NCBI RefSeq assembly: GCF_021654855.1
Contig: NZ_AP024202.1
Location: forward strand, 2,232,001 to 2,296,000
DNA: 64,000 nucleotides
Direction of reading: 5' to 3'
Source of the DNA: Thiomicrorhabdus immobilis
GTDB lineage: Bacteria > Pseudomonadota > Gammaproteobacteria > Thiomicrospirales > Thiomicrospiraceae
The notes below the pieces were generated by a model. It made no database searches and had not been told where the DNA came from. It saw nothing but the letters and a program-made list of their open reading frames with translations. Shown here one piece after another: positions 48,169 through 57,139 of this stretch (position 1 is its first letter; every line of letters starts with the position of its first letter). The position numbers and the translations under genes are program-made.

Positions 48169-48489
48169 ACAGCTCATTCAATACTTATTTGAACCACATA
48201 ATTCACGTAGGAAAACATCCCCCTCTGTAAGAAATCGCCCTTTTACTTAGTGAAGGATGCGGTTAAAAGTTTGTGCTGTTTGAGCGAAGCGAGTTCACAA
48301 ACTTCAGCAGACAAGCTTAGTAAAATCGGTTTCGTCAGCGGGGTGCCTTTTCTTTGCTTCCTTTCTTTGGGCAAGCAAAGAAAGGAAGGGGAAGCCTAAC
48401 AGTTGAAACAAAAGGTCTATCAATATTCACAAAGGCTTCTCAACAAGTAAGACAAATCAAATCTTAAATCTAAAATTACCAGGCCTGGT
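48169..48489 (+). repeat. Structured intergenic repeat, unit R2
   Basis: Starts ACAGCTCA and ends in an exact palindrome at 48478-48489. It has the GCGGGGTGCC box, a 13-base hairpin (CTTCCTTTCTTTG / CAAAGAAAGGAAG, loop GGCAAG, 48357-48388), GGGGAAGCC and AAGGCTTCTCAACAA. It lacks most of the middle part present in R3. Confidence 0.8.
48478..48489. repeat. Palindrome ACCAGGCCTGGT ending unit R2
   Basis: Exact copy, within a 16-base dyad. Confidence 0.9.
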
Positions 48490-48496
48490 AACAATT

Positions 48497-48859
48497 ACAG
48501 CTCAAGTATATGCTCGCTATAGAAATACAGAATTAACGTAGAAAAACCCACCCTTCTGTAAGCAATCGTCATTTTCATACCCCAAGTGCACTTCCGTTGG
48601 GCGCTAGCGTAGAGGGCGTTAAAAAATTTCATTGTCCGAGTACCCCAAGGGCATTTCCTGCGGGCACGAGCGTGTTTGAGAATTTCAGCGAACAAGCTTA
48701 GTGAAATAGATTGTGTCAGCGGGGTTCGTTTTTGGGTTACTTTTTTCCGAACAGAAAAAAGTGACGGGAAGCCAGAATCATAAAATTGAAGACCTATAAA
48801 TATTAAAAAGGCTTCTCAACAAATAAGACAAATCAAGTTTTAAACCAACCAGGCCTGGT
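48497..48859 (+). repeat. Structured intergenic repeat, unit R3
   Basis: Direct copy of R2 with the same start and end. The hairpin at 48736-48765 (GTTACTTTTTTC / GAAAAAAGTGAC, loop CGAACA) differs in sequence from R1 and R2 but keeps pairing. The middle holds two related blocks with CCCCAAG and TTCC cores (48576 and 48641). An open frame on the minus strand (48495-48695) is a repeat artefact. Confidence 0.8.
48848..48859. repeat. Palindrome ACCAGGCCTGGT ending unit R3
   Basis: Exact copy, 73 bases before the AEC transporter start. Confidence 0.9.
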
Positions 48860-48931
48860 GAATTTAATCTACAAAACACATTCGGTATCGTACAATGCGT
48901 TTTTAACACATTTACTTGGTTACACCAATTC

Positions 48932-49882
48932 ATGCTCACCACTTTTTCCATTCTATTCCCGGTATTCGCGTTAATCGCTACGGGCTATATCAGTTATAAA
49001 ACCAAAATTTTAGGTCCTGCCTCGGCAACGGAATTGAGTCGTTTTGTGATTTGGTTGGCGTTACCCGCTTTGCTGTTTGAAATCATGGCTAAAAGTGATT
49101 GGCAGACAATGTTTCAAGCCGACTTTATTGCGGTGTATATCATCGGCTCGTTTGCCGTGTTTCTATTGGTTTTGTTTTGGCGACTTAGTAGAGGTAAAGA
49201 CTTGGCTGAGGCCAGTATTGATAGCATGGCCGCATCTTATGCCAATACCGGATATATCGGTTTTCCGCTGATGTTTCTGGTGTTTGGCACGGCCAGCGAA
49301 GTGCCTACCGCTTTGGCGAGTATTATTGTGGCCTCTTTGCTATTCGGTTTTGGAATTGTGTTAATAGAAAGTGCGTTACACGCCTCTCTAGCCTGGCACT
49401 TACGTGCTTTGAACGTGTTTAAAGCGGTGTTTAAAAACCCGTTGGTGGTCGCACCACTAGCGGGTGCGCTGTTTTCGGCCACCCCCTACACACTGCCCGA
49501 AGCCGTGGCGACTTTTTTAGGACTGCTATCAGATGCCGCCAGCCCCGCCGCCCTCATCAGTTTAGGGTTGTTTTTGGCGCATGCCTCTTGCCAAGCAAAC
49601 GAACATTCGGCGAGCGTTCGTAAAACCGCTTTCACTTTAAGCATGGCAAAACTGGTGTTACAACCTTTATTGGTGGCGTGGTTGGCTTTTTATGTATTTG
49701 ATATGCCGACGGAATTGGCGATGATGGCGGTGTTCTTGGCGGCTCTTCCCACAGGAACCGGCCCTTATATGTTGGCCGAATTCTATCAACGAGATGCATT
49801 GATCACCGCACAAACGGTTCTATTCTCCACCGTTTTTTCTCTTTTAACACTGTCATTATTATTGCAGTACATCGATCATTAA
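48932..49882 (+). CDS. AEC-family transporter
   Basis: A 316-residue inner-membrane protein with about ten hydrophobic segments and the auxin-efflux-carrier family pattern: FPVFALIATGYISYKTKIL at the start, ANTGYIGFPLM in the middle and a second half with ALISLGLFLA and ALPTGTGPYMLAEFYQ. Bacterial members move malonate, malate or related organic acids. The substrate cannot be fixed from sequence. A one-mismatch palindrome (49934-49945) follows it. Confidence 0.85.
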   Translation: MLTTFSILFPVFALIATGYISYKTKILGPASATELSRFVIWLALPALLFEIMAKSDWQTMFQADFIAVYIIGSFAVFLLVLFWRLSRGKDLAEASIDSMAASYANTGYIGFPLMFLVFGTASEVPTALASIIVASLLFGFGIVLIESALHASLAWHLRALNVFKAVFKNPLVVAPLAGALFSATPYTLPEAVATFLGLLSDAASPAALISLGLFLAHASCQANEHSASVRKTAFTLSMAKLVLQPLLVAWLAFYVFDMPTELAMMAVFLAALPTGTGPYMLAEFYQRDALITAQTVLFSTVFSLLTLSLLLQYIDH

Positions 49883-50063
49883 CTCTCTGCCAATAGAAAG
49901 ACCAGAGGGATTTTTTCTTAGAAAACACAACTGACCAGGCTTGGTGAATTCACACCCTTTTTATTTGATTAATTAGCCATCGCAAATTTACAGCCCTTTT
50001 TAATTTCGGTTTATTATGTGATACTTAAACACTCATTAATGGCGTTAATCGGGTGGACATAAG

Positions 50064-52136
50064 ATGATTAAAGTTACAGTCAATGGCAGGGTTGTCGAGA
50101 TAGAGGATGATTCAACATTACTTGATGCCAGCCGAGAAGCGGGTGTGCATATTCCCACCCTGTGTTACTACCCTCGCCTACCCTCTCATGCCGTATGCCG
50201 TATGTGTCTAGTCAATGTCAGCAGTGAGGCGCGCCCGCAACCCGCTTGCAAAACCAAAGCCAAAGACGGCGATATCATCGAAACCGACACCCAACAGCTC
50301 ATCGATTTTCGTAAAGCCGATATGCAATGGCTATTAGCCCGTCATCCAAACGATTGCATACGTTGTGAAGTCAATGGCTCATGTCAATTTCAAAATCTGG
50401 TGTGTGAATATCAACTAGAGGATAAATGGGAAAAGGTGCCAAGGGGTTCTGCCGAACACCCTGAACACGTTCTAACCGACCATACTTCGCCAAGCATCTG
50501 GCGCGACTTATCAAAGTGTGTGGAGTGTGGTTTATGCGCCGAAGCCTGTGGCGATGCAGGGCAACAGCAACATGTGATAGGGTTTGCCGAACAGGGTTCA
50601 GGCCGTATTCCCGTCACCGTATTCGACAAACCGCTTTCTGAAACCAACTGTATCTCTTGCGGACAATGTACCTTGGTTTGCCCAACGGGTGCCTTGATTG
50701 AAACCCCACACTGGCATGAGGTCGTACATACCCTGGATGCACATAGACGTGTATCCGCAGTACAAGTTGCTCCGGCAACCCGCGTAGCCATTAGTGAAGA
50801 GTTTGGCATGAAACCCGGTACGGTGAGCACTGGTCGCATGATCAATGCGTTAAGAGAACTTGGCTTTGACTATGTCTTCGACACCAATTTTGCAGCTGAC
50901 TTAACCATTATGGAAGAGGCCAACGAGTTTCTAACACGTTTTAAAAACCAACAACAGCTTCCCCTATTCACCTCCTGTTGCCCCGGCTGGGTAAACTGGG
51001 TTGAGATTAATCGTCCTGACCTTTTGCCACACCTGAGCACCACTAAGTCGCCACAACAAATGCATGGCGCCTTAACCAAACGAGCCGCCTTCGCGCGAAC
51101 ACTCGGTTCTGAATTCGCCGAGGGTAAAGTGGAACCTTATGTGGTCAGCGTAATGCCTTGTACCGCGAAAAAAGATGAATCTGCCCGCCCGGGTGTTTCG
51201 GGCGATGTCGACCATGTTTTAACCACCCGTGAACTGGCAAGAATGATTAAGGCTCGGGGCATTGCATTTGGCGCACTGTCTGAGGATGCGGAGTTTGACA
51301 ATCCGCTTGGTGAAAGCACTGGAGCCGCGCAGATTTTTGGCGCATCGGGAGGCGTGATGGAAGCGGTGGTGCGCACCGCAGCACACCTGATTGGCAAAGA
51401 AGATTCCATGCCTTTGGATTGGCATCAACTCCGCGGGGTGGACACCGTCATAAAAGAGGCTGAAATCCCTGGCGTGGGCAAGGTGGCGATTTGTAACGGC
51501 ATTGCCGCGGCACAGCAGATGCTTAAAACTGAAAACTGGCGGGATGACTATGTCGCGATTGAAGTCATGGCCTGTGTGGGTGGTTGCCTAGGCGGAGGTG
51601 GCGAACCCAAGTCGATGGATCCCCTTATCCTTGAAAAACGTATGCAAGCGATTTATGGAATAGACAAAAACGCTCCTCGCAGACGCTCCTACGAAAACCA
51701 AGACATTCAAAAACTCTATAAAACTGAATTAGAGCATCCCAACTCAACTAAAGCCCATCACCTCCTCCACACCCACTATGCCGCAAGAAACTCGACACGT
51801 TTACTGTTGATGCAATTTTTGGATTGTGTTGATAGACGAGATGGTAACCGCGCTACCGAGCTATTCCATCCGGAGGCATCATGGTCAACCGCCTCACCTT
51901 TTGGTGAGATTGAAGGTATTGCCAATATTCAAGCGTTCATCAATGAAACGCTTCCACCACGTAAATATGGCCCGGAATATGCACGCCACCAAATGGCATA
52001 CGCTGCGGATATCGATGACCTGACGGTGATAACACCCACTGGCGAACGCTGTCGATTCAGTGTAGAAACTGAGAATATTAAAAGGGGTTCCCACTCAAAA
52101 ATGGTCATCAAAAAACTGCTGAGACAAGTACTTTAG
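50064..52136 (+). CDS. hydA: [FeFe]-hydrogenase with a C-terminal SnoaL/NTF2-like domain
   Basis: A 690-residue protein. N-terminal clusters: a plant-type [2Fe-2S] (C34, C45, C48, C62), a His-Cys [4Fe-4S] (H94, C98, C101, C107) and two [4Fe-4S] (C152-C162 and C196-C206). The H-cluster domain has all three catalytic motifs: TSCCPGW (C305, C306), MPCTAKKDE (C366) and EVMACVGGCLGGGGEP (C504, C508). The usual small-subunit end LLHTHY is at ~567-572. About 115 more residues follow (from NSTRLLLMQFLDCVDRRDGN), resembling an SnoaL/NTF2-like domain, which is not part of known hydrogenases I can recall. It should oxidise or produce H2 in the cytoplasm. HydEFG maturases are not in the window. Confidence 0.88.
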   Translation: MIKVTVNGRVVEIEDDSTLLDASREAGVHIPTLCYYPRLPSHAVCRMCLVNVSSEARPQPACKTKAKDGDIIETDTQQLIDFRKADMQWLLARHPNDCIRCEVNGSCQFQNLVCEYQLEDKWEKVPRGSAEHPEHVLTDHTSPSIWRDLSKCVECGLCAEACGDAGQQQHVIGFAEQGSGRIPVTVFDKPLSETNCISCGQCTLVCPTGALIETPHWHEVVHTLDAHRRVSAVQVAPATRVAISEEFGMKPGTVSTGRMINALRELGFDYVFDTNFAADLTIMEEANEFLTRFKNQQQLPLFTSCCPGWVNWVEINRPDLLPHLSTTKSPQQMHGALTKRAAFARTLGSEFAEGKVEPYVVSVMPCTAKKDESARPGVSGDVDHVLTTRELARMIKARGIAFGALSEDAEFDNPLGESTGAAQIFGASGGVMEAVVRTAAHLIGKEDSMPLDWHQLRGVDTVIKEAEIPGVGKVAICNGIAAAQQMLKTENWRDDYVAIEVMACVGGCLGGGGEPKSMDPLILEKRMQAIYGIDKNAPRRRSYENQDIQKLYKTELEHPNSTKAHHLLHTHYAARNSTRLLLMQFLDCVDRRDGNRATELFHPEASWSTASPFGEIEGIANIQAFINETLPPRKYGPEYARHQMAYAADIDDLTVITPTGERCRFSVETENIKRGSHSKMVIKKLLRQVL

Positions 52137-52156
52137 CGGCAATTTGGACTGATGTA

Positions 52157-52194
52157 AAAAGCCCCAGCAACCAAGTGAGATTGCCGGGGCTTTT
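52157..52194. terminator. Bidirectional terminator between hydA and soxZ
   Basis: Stem AAAAGCCCC / GGGGCTTTT with an inner GCAA/TTGC extension, between convergent genes. Confidence 0.85.
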
Positions 52195-52214
52195 AACATT
52201 TAAACTAAAGGTTT

Positions 52215-52526
52215 TTATTTAAGCTTAATTGAATCTGAACCGGTTTCACCCGTGTTATCAGATAACTTAACCGTTACTTCATCGCCTGCATTGGCTTTGA
52301 CCATAACCGCCATATATGGGTTTGCGGAAACCGCACCTGACCATTGCGCATCTACGGCCTTAGTACCATTGACCAAGACTTCAACCATATCGATGTATTT
52401 TGCAGGATAAGGCTTACCCGTCTTTTTGTTCATTCGTACGCCAGACTCCATAGGGTGTTTAATCAACGCCTTAACTTCTGCAACACCGTTTTGTGATTTT
52501 CCACGCATTCTAATTTTAATAGCCAT
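52215..52526 (-). CDS. soxZ: Thiosulfate oxidation carrier subunit SoxZ
   Basis: A 103-residue partner of SoxY, an immunoglobulin-like fold with no signal peptide, exported in complex with SoxY. Motifs: IKIRMRGKSQNGVAEVKALIKHPME at the start and VNGTKAVDAQWSGAVSANPYMAVMVKA. It follows soxY by 65 bases. Confidence 0.95.
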   Translation of the reverse strand: MAIKIRMRGKSQNGVAEVKALIKHPMESGVRMNKKTGKPYPAKYIDMVEVLVNGTKAVDAQWSGAVSANPYMAVMVKANAGDEVTVKLSDNTGETGSDSIKLK

Positions 52527-52591
52527 TTTGTATTCCTTTAAAGCATCTTTGCTTTTTTAAATTCTATTTTATAGGTTAACTGTGGGGTTGA

Positions 52592-53059
52592 TTAACCACC
52601 ACAACCACCGATAGTCACTTTCACTTCCTGCTGAGCTTTCAGCAGTTTACCGCCGGCTTTGACCACCGCGATGACATTCATGGTTTGTCCCATCTTGATA
52701 CGGGTAGACACATAACCGACCGCACCAGCACCAAAGGTGTATTCACACACTAAAGGCATTGGGTTTTTACTTGCCATAATCGCGATAGATTCAACACCAT
52801 CAATACCCGATGCATCCACGGTAACTGGCGTCACCGCACCGTTCTCAGCGATGGCTGGAGCCTTAAGTTTAATATCGCCGGAATCTGCGGCATTACTCGC
52901 GCCGAACACACCATTAAGCGCTTCGTCGGTGGTTTTAGCGTTAAAGGCTTTTTTATTCCAATCGGCCAAAACCGTTGTTGGGGTTAAAAGACCAGCGTTT
53001 ACAGCAACCGCTGCAGCACCAGTAGCTAAGGTATTTTTTAAAAATGATCTACGTTTCAT
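52592..53059 (-). CDS. soxY: Thiosulfate oxidation carrier subunit SoxY
   Basis: A 155-residue periplasmic carrier. A twin-arginine signal (MKRRSFLKNTLATGAAA) leads to a mature protein ending GGCGG, with Cys153 on the flexible arm that holds sulfur intermediates in the Sox pathway. AGGAG precedes the ATG. soxY and soxZ are together, but soxA, soxX, soxB and soxCD are not in the window, so this is a stand-alone soxYZ pair. Confidence 0.97.
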   Translation of the reverse strand: MKRRSFLKNTLATGAAAVAVNAGLLTPTTVLADWNKKAFNAKTTDEALNGVFGASNAADSGDIKLKAPAIAENGAVTPVTVDASGIDGVESIAIMASKNPMPLVCEYTFGAGAVGYVSTRIKMGQTMNVIAVVKAGGKLLKAQQEVKVTIGGCGG

Positions 53060-53705
53060 AATTGTTGAACTCCTGGTTATAAAATAAAAGACTGCTCTTT
53101 AGTCATTAGCCGTTTATTTAATCTTTCTTCGAGGCCTTTCATGAGTCAGGAGCGAGAGAAAAATGTGATTCTAGTCATTTTTATCTGTTTATGATCTCGA
53201 GCAAAGGTCTCATCAATATTAGAAAGTACTAATGCTTTCTTGATTTCAGATTAGTGATTTAAACAACTAAACTCAAGTAAAAAAAATTGATGATTTAATA
53301 AACCAGAAAAGTATTGAGGGATTTTACAAACTATATATACCTTTATTATCAACAAGTTAAATACAATACACTCTAATCATCCCATTTTCAGCATACAAAA
53401 TATTGTCATTATTCGTTAAGGAATGGCTGGGGGATATTATTCTAAAAATAGGATTATTTTGTTAAAAAAGAGTGCAAAACGAAATAAAAAAACCTTAACC
53501 TGAATCATCTAAAATAAAAACAAGCGGGCCTGGTCATAATTATCGTTTCATAATCGCAAGAACCACGACAAGCCTATAGTGTTTTGAATTGCTTTTAACA
53601 TCCATTAGAATTGGGGCAATCCGTTATAACAAACTTGTTAACCTAGATAAACAACGTCAAAGATTTAAACCGTTTTTTACCGCCGTAACGTTAAGAGGGC
53701 CGATT
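53060..53705. other. Long A/T-rich intergenic region
   Basis: About 645 bases between soxY (minus) and the 3D-domain lipoprotein (plus). A candidate promoter for the latter (TTGAAT, 16 bases, TAGAAT; 53584-53611) is visible. A weak palindrome relic (GGGCCTGGT) is at 53526. No gene or clear RNA structure was recognised. Confidence 0.4.
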
Positions 53706-54104
53706 ATGCATGTTTTACCTCTATCCATAATTGCCCTTGTTGCGATGCATCTCAGCGGCTGTAAAGACGATGACAAGCAGACAACGGCATTAGAAGTTAC
53801 CGCTACGGCTTACACCTCAACCCATTCGCAAACCGATAAAACACCTTATTTAGCCGCCTGGAATAATGTGCTTAAACCGGGCGTAAAATCTATTGCGGTT
53901 TCTCGAGATCTTCTCAAAAAAGGTCTGAAAAATGGTTCTAAAGTGACCATCGAGGGGCTTCCAGGAGAATATCTGGTGCTCGATAAAATGCATAAACGCT
54001 GGCAGAATAAAATCGATATCTATATGGGGAATGACCATGACAAAGCCAAAAAGTGGGGTAAAAAAACCGTCACTATCCGTTGGCGGGAAAATTCTCTTGA
54101 GTAA
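53706..54104 (+). CDS. 3D-domain lipoprotein
   Basis: A 132-residue protein. The ATG at 53706 follows GAGGG and opens a lipoprotein signal ending HLSGC (Cys19). A longer frame from 53589 would bury this signal and is not favoured. The mature part has the 3D-domain pattern of MltA/YuiC-like enzymes: VTATAYTSTHSQTD, AVSRDLL and YLVLDKMHKRWQNKIDIYMG with conserved Asp residues. It probably acts on peptidoglycan; activity is inferred. Confidence 0.8.
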   Translation: MHVLPLSIIALVAMHLSGCKDDDKQTTALEVTATAYTSTHSQTDKTPYLAAWNNVLKPGVKSIAVSRDLLKKGLKNGSKVTIEGLPGEYLVLDKMHKRWQNKIDIYMGNDHDKAKKWGKKTVTIRWRENSLE

Positions 54105-54171
54105 CTTGCAAGCTTTTAAGTAAACAACGTATGATTGCTTTTTAATTTTTCAAACTAAAAAGAATCTATCT

Positions 54172-54882
54172 ATGCGACATGTAGTCATTACCGGCGGAAA
54201 CAAAGGCATTGGCCTAAAACTTAGCCAAAAATTCGTAGAAGCGGGCGATAAAGTACAGATCATTGCCCGTGATTTCAGCAATCAAGAAGATTTTGATTAC
54301 CAAAACCATCCGTTGGTTACTTGTACACAATACGATTTAACCGATATCGATAACCTACCAGGCCTGGTAGATCAAATTGAGCAGGTGGATGTTCTAATCA
54401 ATAACGCCGGATTATTGCAGCCCTTAACTTACGACGATTATTCCGATGAACGCAGGGAGTACTCTTTAGCCCTAAACATCATTTCACCGGTAAAACTCAC
54501 CGAATTGTTGAGGGATAAACTGTTAACCCAATCTGCCTATACACCTAGAGTGGTGAATAACGCTTCTATTGCCGGTCAAATAGGTCATCCTGATATTTGG
54601 TATGGCATCGGCAAGGCTGGCTTAATCAACGCCACCAAATCCTTCTCAAAAGCGTTTGCAGGCAAAATCATTGTCAATGCGGTAGCACCCAGTCCGGTTG
54701 AAACAGAAATGTTGAACAACATTCCCGAACATCGCCAACAAGCTTTCTTGAAAAACACCATTACCGGACGTTTTGCGACCGCTCAAGAAGTGGCCGACAC
54801 TTTGTATTGGCTGGCAACCGATTCGCCTGAATACATCAATGGTATCTGTATCGACATCAATAACGGCTCCAATGCAAGATAG
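54172..54882 (+). CDS. Short-chain dehydrogenase/reductase
   Basis: A 236-residue Rossmann-fold oxidoreductase. NAD(P)-binding TGGNKGIG at about residue 7, NNAG at ~77, catalytic Ser (NNASIAGQIG) and the Tyr-x3-Lys pair (WYGIGKAG). The substrate is unknown. A palindrome copy lies inside the gene, encoding LPGLV. Confidence 0.9.
   Translation: MRHVVITGGNKGIGLKLSQKFVEAGDKVQIIARDFSNQEDFDYQNHPLVTCTQYDLTDIDNLPGLVDQIEQVDVLINNAGLLQPLTYDDYSDERREYSLALNIISPVKLTELLRDKLLTQSAYTPRVVNNASIAGQIGHPDIWYGIGKAGLINATKSFSKAFAGKIIVNAVAPSPVETEMLNNIPEHRQQAFLKNTITGRFATAQEVADTLYWLATDSPEYINGICIDINNGSNAR
54357..54368. repeat. Palindrome ACCAGGCCTGGT, copy inside the SDR gene
   Basis: Exact copy, Pro-Gly-Leu frame, within a 16-base dyad. 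Confidence 0.9.
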
Positions 54883-54913
54883 GCTTTTGCCGTTGAAACG
54901 TTTAACAAACGTT

Positions 54914-55471
54914 TTATCTATTTGTGGTTCTCTGGGCGAATAGAGAACCCGATTTTTCGGTTTTTTCCTCTTTGAGGTTAGGCACAATATTGATTACCGG
55001 ACGTTGCAAAATCAGGTTATTCGGATAGGCAATTCGTTGATTGTTTTCGTCAACCAACAAAACCTGAAACAAGTTGATCTCGGTAATGGTTCCTCGCAAA
55101 CGGTGGGCGCCATCTACAATTTCGATGGTGTCGCCAATTCTGGCGGGAAAGGAGAAAAATACAATCACACCTGCCGTGATATTGCTCAAGATAGACCACT
55201 GTGCGACTAAAGCAACACCGATAACCGCTAATACAGATGAGGCAAAAACCAATAATCCGCGGTAATCGACCCCCCAAACCATCATCAACATCACAGCTAA
55301 AACCAATAAAAACATGATATTGAAATAACGGGTCACGTTCTTTATGCGAATTGCCGGCACCTCTTTAACGGCACCCAGCTTCATCATGAGTTTGGCTACA
55401 CTCCATTTGACGAACCAATAACCCGCCACCATCAGGAGCGTTAATACAAACTGAAAATAATACTTTTCCAT
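54914..55471 (-). CDS. Small MscS-family mechanosensitive channel
   Basis: A 185-residue inner-membrane protein with three hydrophobic segments. The pore-lining helix and beta domain are clear: VALVAQWSILSNITAGVIVFFSFPARIGDTIEI. It lacks the large C-terminal cage of E. coli MscS, so it is a short variant. It may release solutes on osmotic downshock. Confidence 0.88.
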   Translation of the reverse strand: MEKYYFQFVLTLLMVAGYWFVKWSVAKLMMKLGAVKEVPAIRIKNVTRYFNIMFLLVLAVMLMMVWGVDYRGLLVFASSVLAVIGVALVAQWSILSNITAGVIVFFSFPARIGDTIEIVDGAHRLRGTITEINLFQVLLVDENNQRIAYPNNLILQRPVINIVPNLKEEKTEKSGSLFAQRTTNR

Positions 55472-55639
55472 CTAAGTCCTTTTTAACCACATTTTTAAAC
55501 CGAAAACGTTTAACGCCAACAAACGTCCACCGGAATATTTTATGGATTATATCGATAACTCGACAGAATTAGTACACTACAACTCAGCTTGCTTCAGAGA
55601 TTGATTAACAACCACACAGGTCATCTTTAGCATCGAGTT

Positions 55640-56854
55640 TTATAACTCGTGTATTGAATTGACCTCTTTTAAAGCTTCAAAATAAATCAACGCATAATCT
55701 TGGTGCTGGTCTGCATGATTCATTTCAAAACTTTTGGCGGCATCCAATAAACGGCCATACTCACCTTCACCATGGAGTAAACCCAATTTGATATTATCAT
55801 TGATGGGAATATGGCTTAATGCGTTATCCAGGGGTTGGCCGACAACCACATCTATCATCGAAAAAAGACCTGCCAAATAAAAGCTATCCATTCCTGGTAG
55901 CTTCTCTTTTTGAGCCAAATTACGCATAAAAATTGCGCGTAAACGTGCCAAATTGAACACTTCCGGCAACACATCATCAATCATAGTCATAGAAAGCATC
56001 GTTGCCCAAGACTGAACCCGTTTCAATCCAAACAGCGTTAACACCTCTTTCAAGGATTCGAAGTCAGGCATGTTTTTCGTTTTATATTGCTTGGCAAGCT
56101 TCAAAATTTTGATTGTTAGGCCGATATCCTTTTCAATGATTTTTTCTAAATCGTCCAGATGCAACGAATCATCGGCCACCTTTTGCAACAGTTCGAGCAG
56201 GTGAACTTTACCGATACTCATTTTTTTACCTGTAACCACTTCCGGTTTGGCGAAATAATAACCTTGAAACAGTTCCGCACCCGCCTCTCTACAAGCTTCA
56301 AACATCTCTTTGGTTTCAACTCGCTCCGCCAGGATAGTGACATCCTTGAGCTTTTTGATTTTTTCAAACAACGGCTTAAGGTTTTCAGGCGCGATAGTTA
56401 AGACATCAAACTTAACAATATCCGCCAATTTAATGAAGGGCACGAATTTTTTACTGAAGATGAAGTCGTCCAAGGCAATCATATAGCCTTGATTTTTTAA
56501 ATACTGAACACTTTCAATCACATCTGACGATGGTTCGACGGTTTCCAATATTTCAATTACCGCTTGGGAATGATGGAAACAAGGATCCCGCATCTCAAAG
56601 AAAAACTCTTCAGGAAAGTTGATAAAAGCCTTAGCTTCACCCACCAACTGTTGCAAGCCCATATTCATCATGGCATTACGGATCACCGTTGCGGTTGCTT
56701 TGCTTGCCGAGTCAAACTCTGCTGAATTAGGGTTTAACCCTCCTCGAAACAAGAGTTCGTAACCATATATATTATTTTCCCTATCCAGGATAGGCTGCCT
56801 ACCAACAAAAAAATCCGTTTGTTGTTGTTCTGCTTGGCCTGCTATTACATCCAT
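55640..56854 (-). CDS. EAL-HDOD signalling protein
   Basis: A 404-residue cytoplasmic protein: an N-terminal EAL-like domain (FVGRQPILDRENNIYGYELLFRGG) and a C-terminal HDOD domain (from about 205). The EAL motif reads ELL and later catalytic residues are poor matches (YMIALDDF kept, FDVLTI, ILAERVET), so phosphodiesterase activity is doubtful. Members of this YuxH-like group are signalling adaptors in motility or c-di-GMP control. Confidence 0.87.
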   Translation of the reverse strand: MDVIAGQAEQQQTDFFVGRQPILDRENNIYGYELLFRGGLNPNSAEFDSASKATATVIRNAMMNMGLQQLVGEAKAFINFPEEFFFEMRDPCFHHSQAVIEILETVEPSSDVIESVQYLKNQGYMIALDDFIFSKKFVPFIKLADIVKFDVLTIAPENLKPLFEKIKKLKDVTILAERVETKEMFEACREAGAELFQGYYFAKPEVVTGKKMSIGKVHLLELLQKVADDSLHLDDLEKIIEKDIGLTIKILKLAKQYKTKNMPDFESLKEVLTLFGLKRVQSWATMLSMTMIDDVLPEVFNLARLRAIFMRNLAQKEKLPGMDSFYLAGLFSMIDVVVGQPLDNALSHIPINDNIKLGLLHGEGEYGRLLDAAKSFEMNHADQHQDYALIYFEALKEVNSIHEL

Positions 56855-57139
56855 ATAAAACCATCAATTTAGTTAACCGCTCGATTCTATGTTTAGTAAT
56901 TGGTATAAGCAAAGCAAAAAAATTAATGCTGGAATCAAATACATTGTTATTATTTTTCATCCACTTGTTAACCGTTGTTGCTTGAGTTCAATAATCACGT
57001 TTAAGCATTGATATTGAAGTCGGTTCGCGTTAATTTAAAGCCTTGATAAACAACTTGTCGCTTAGTTTATGGGCTTGAATTGATTCAATAAACGCCATTT
57101 CAGGTTTTCGAGTCACCTTTTAACCAAAGGGAAAATACC

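Noticed and set aside
47960-48169. Plus-strand open frame of 69 codons over repeat R1
   Set aside because: It reads through a repeat whose inverted copies give unrelated frames; no ribosome site and no coding pattern.
48495-48695. Minus-strand open frame of 66 codons over repeat R3
   Set aside because: Same reason: a repeat-derived frame that is not kept in R2.
49934-49945. ACCAGGCTTGGT counted as an exact palindrome copy
   Set aside because: One mismatch breaks the dyad; listed only as a near-copy.
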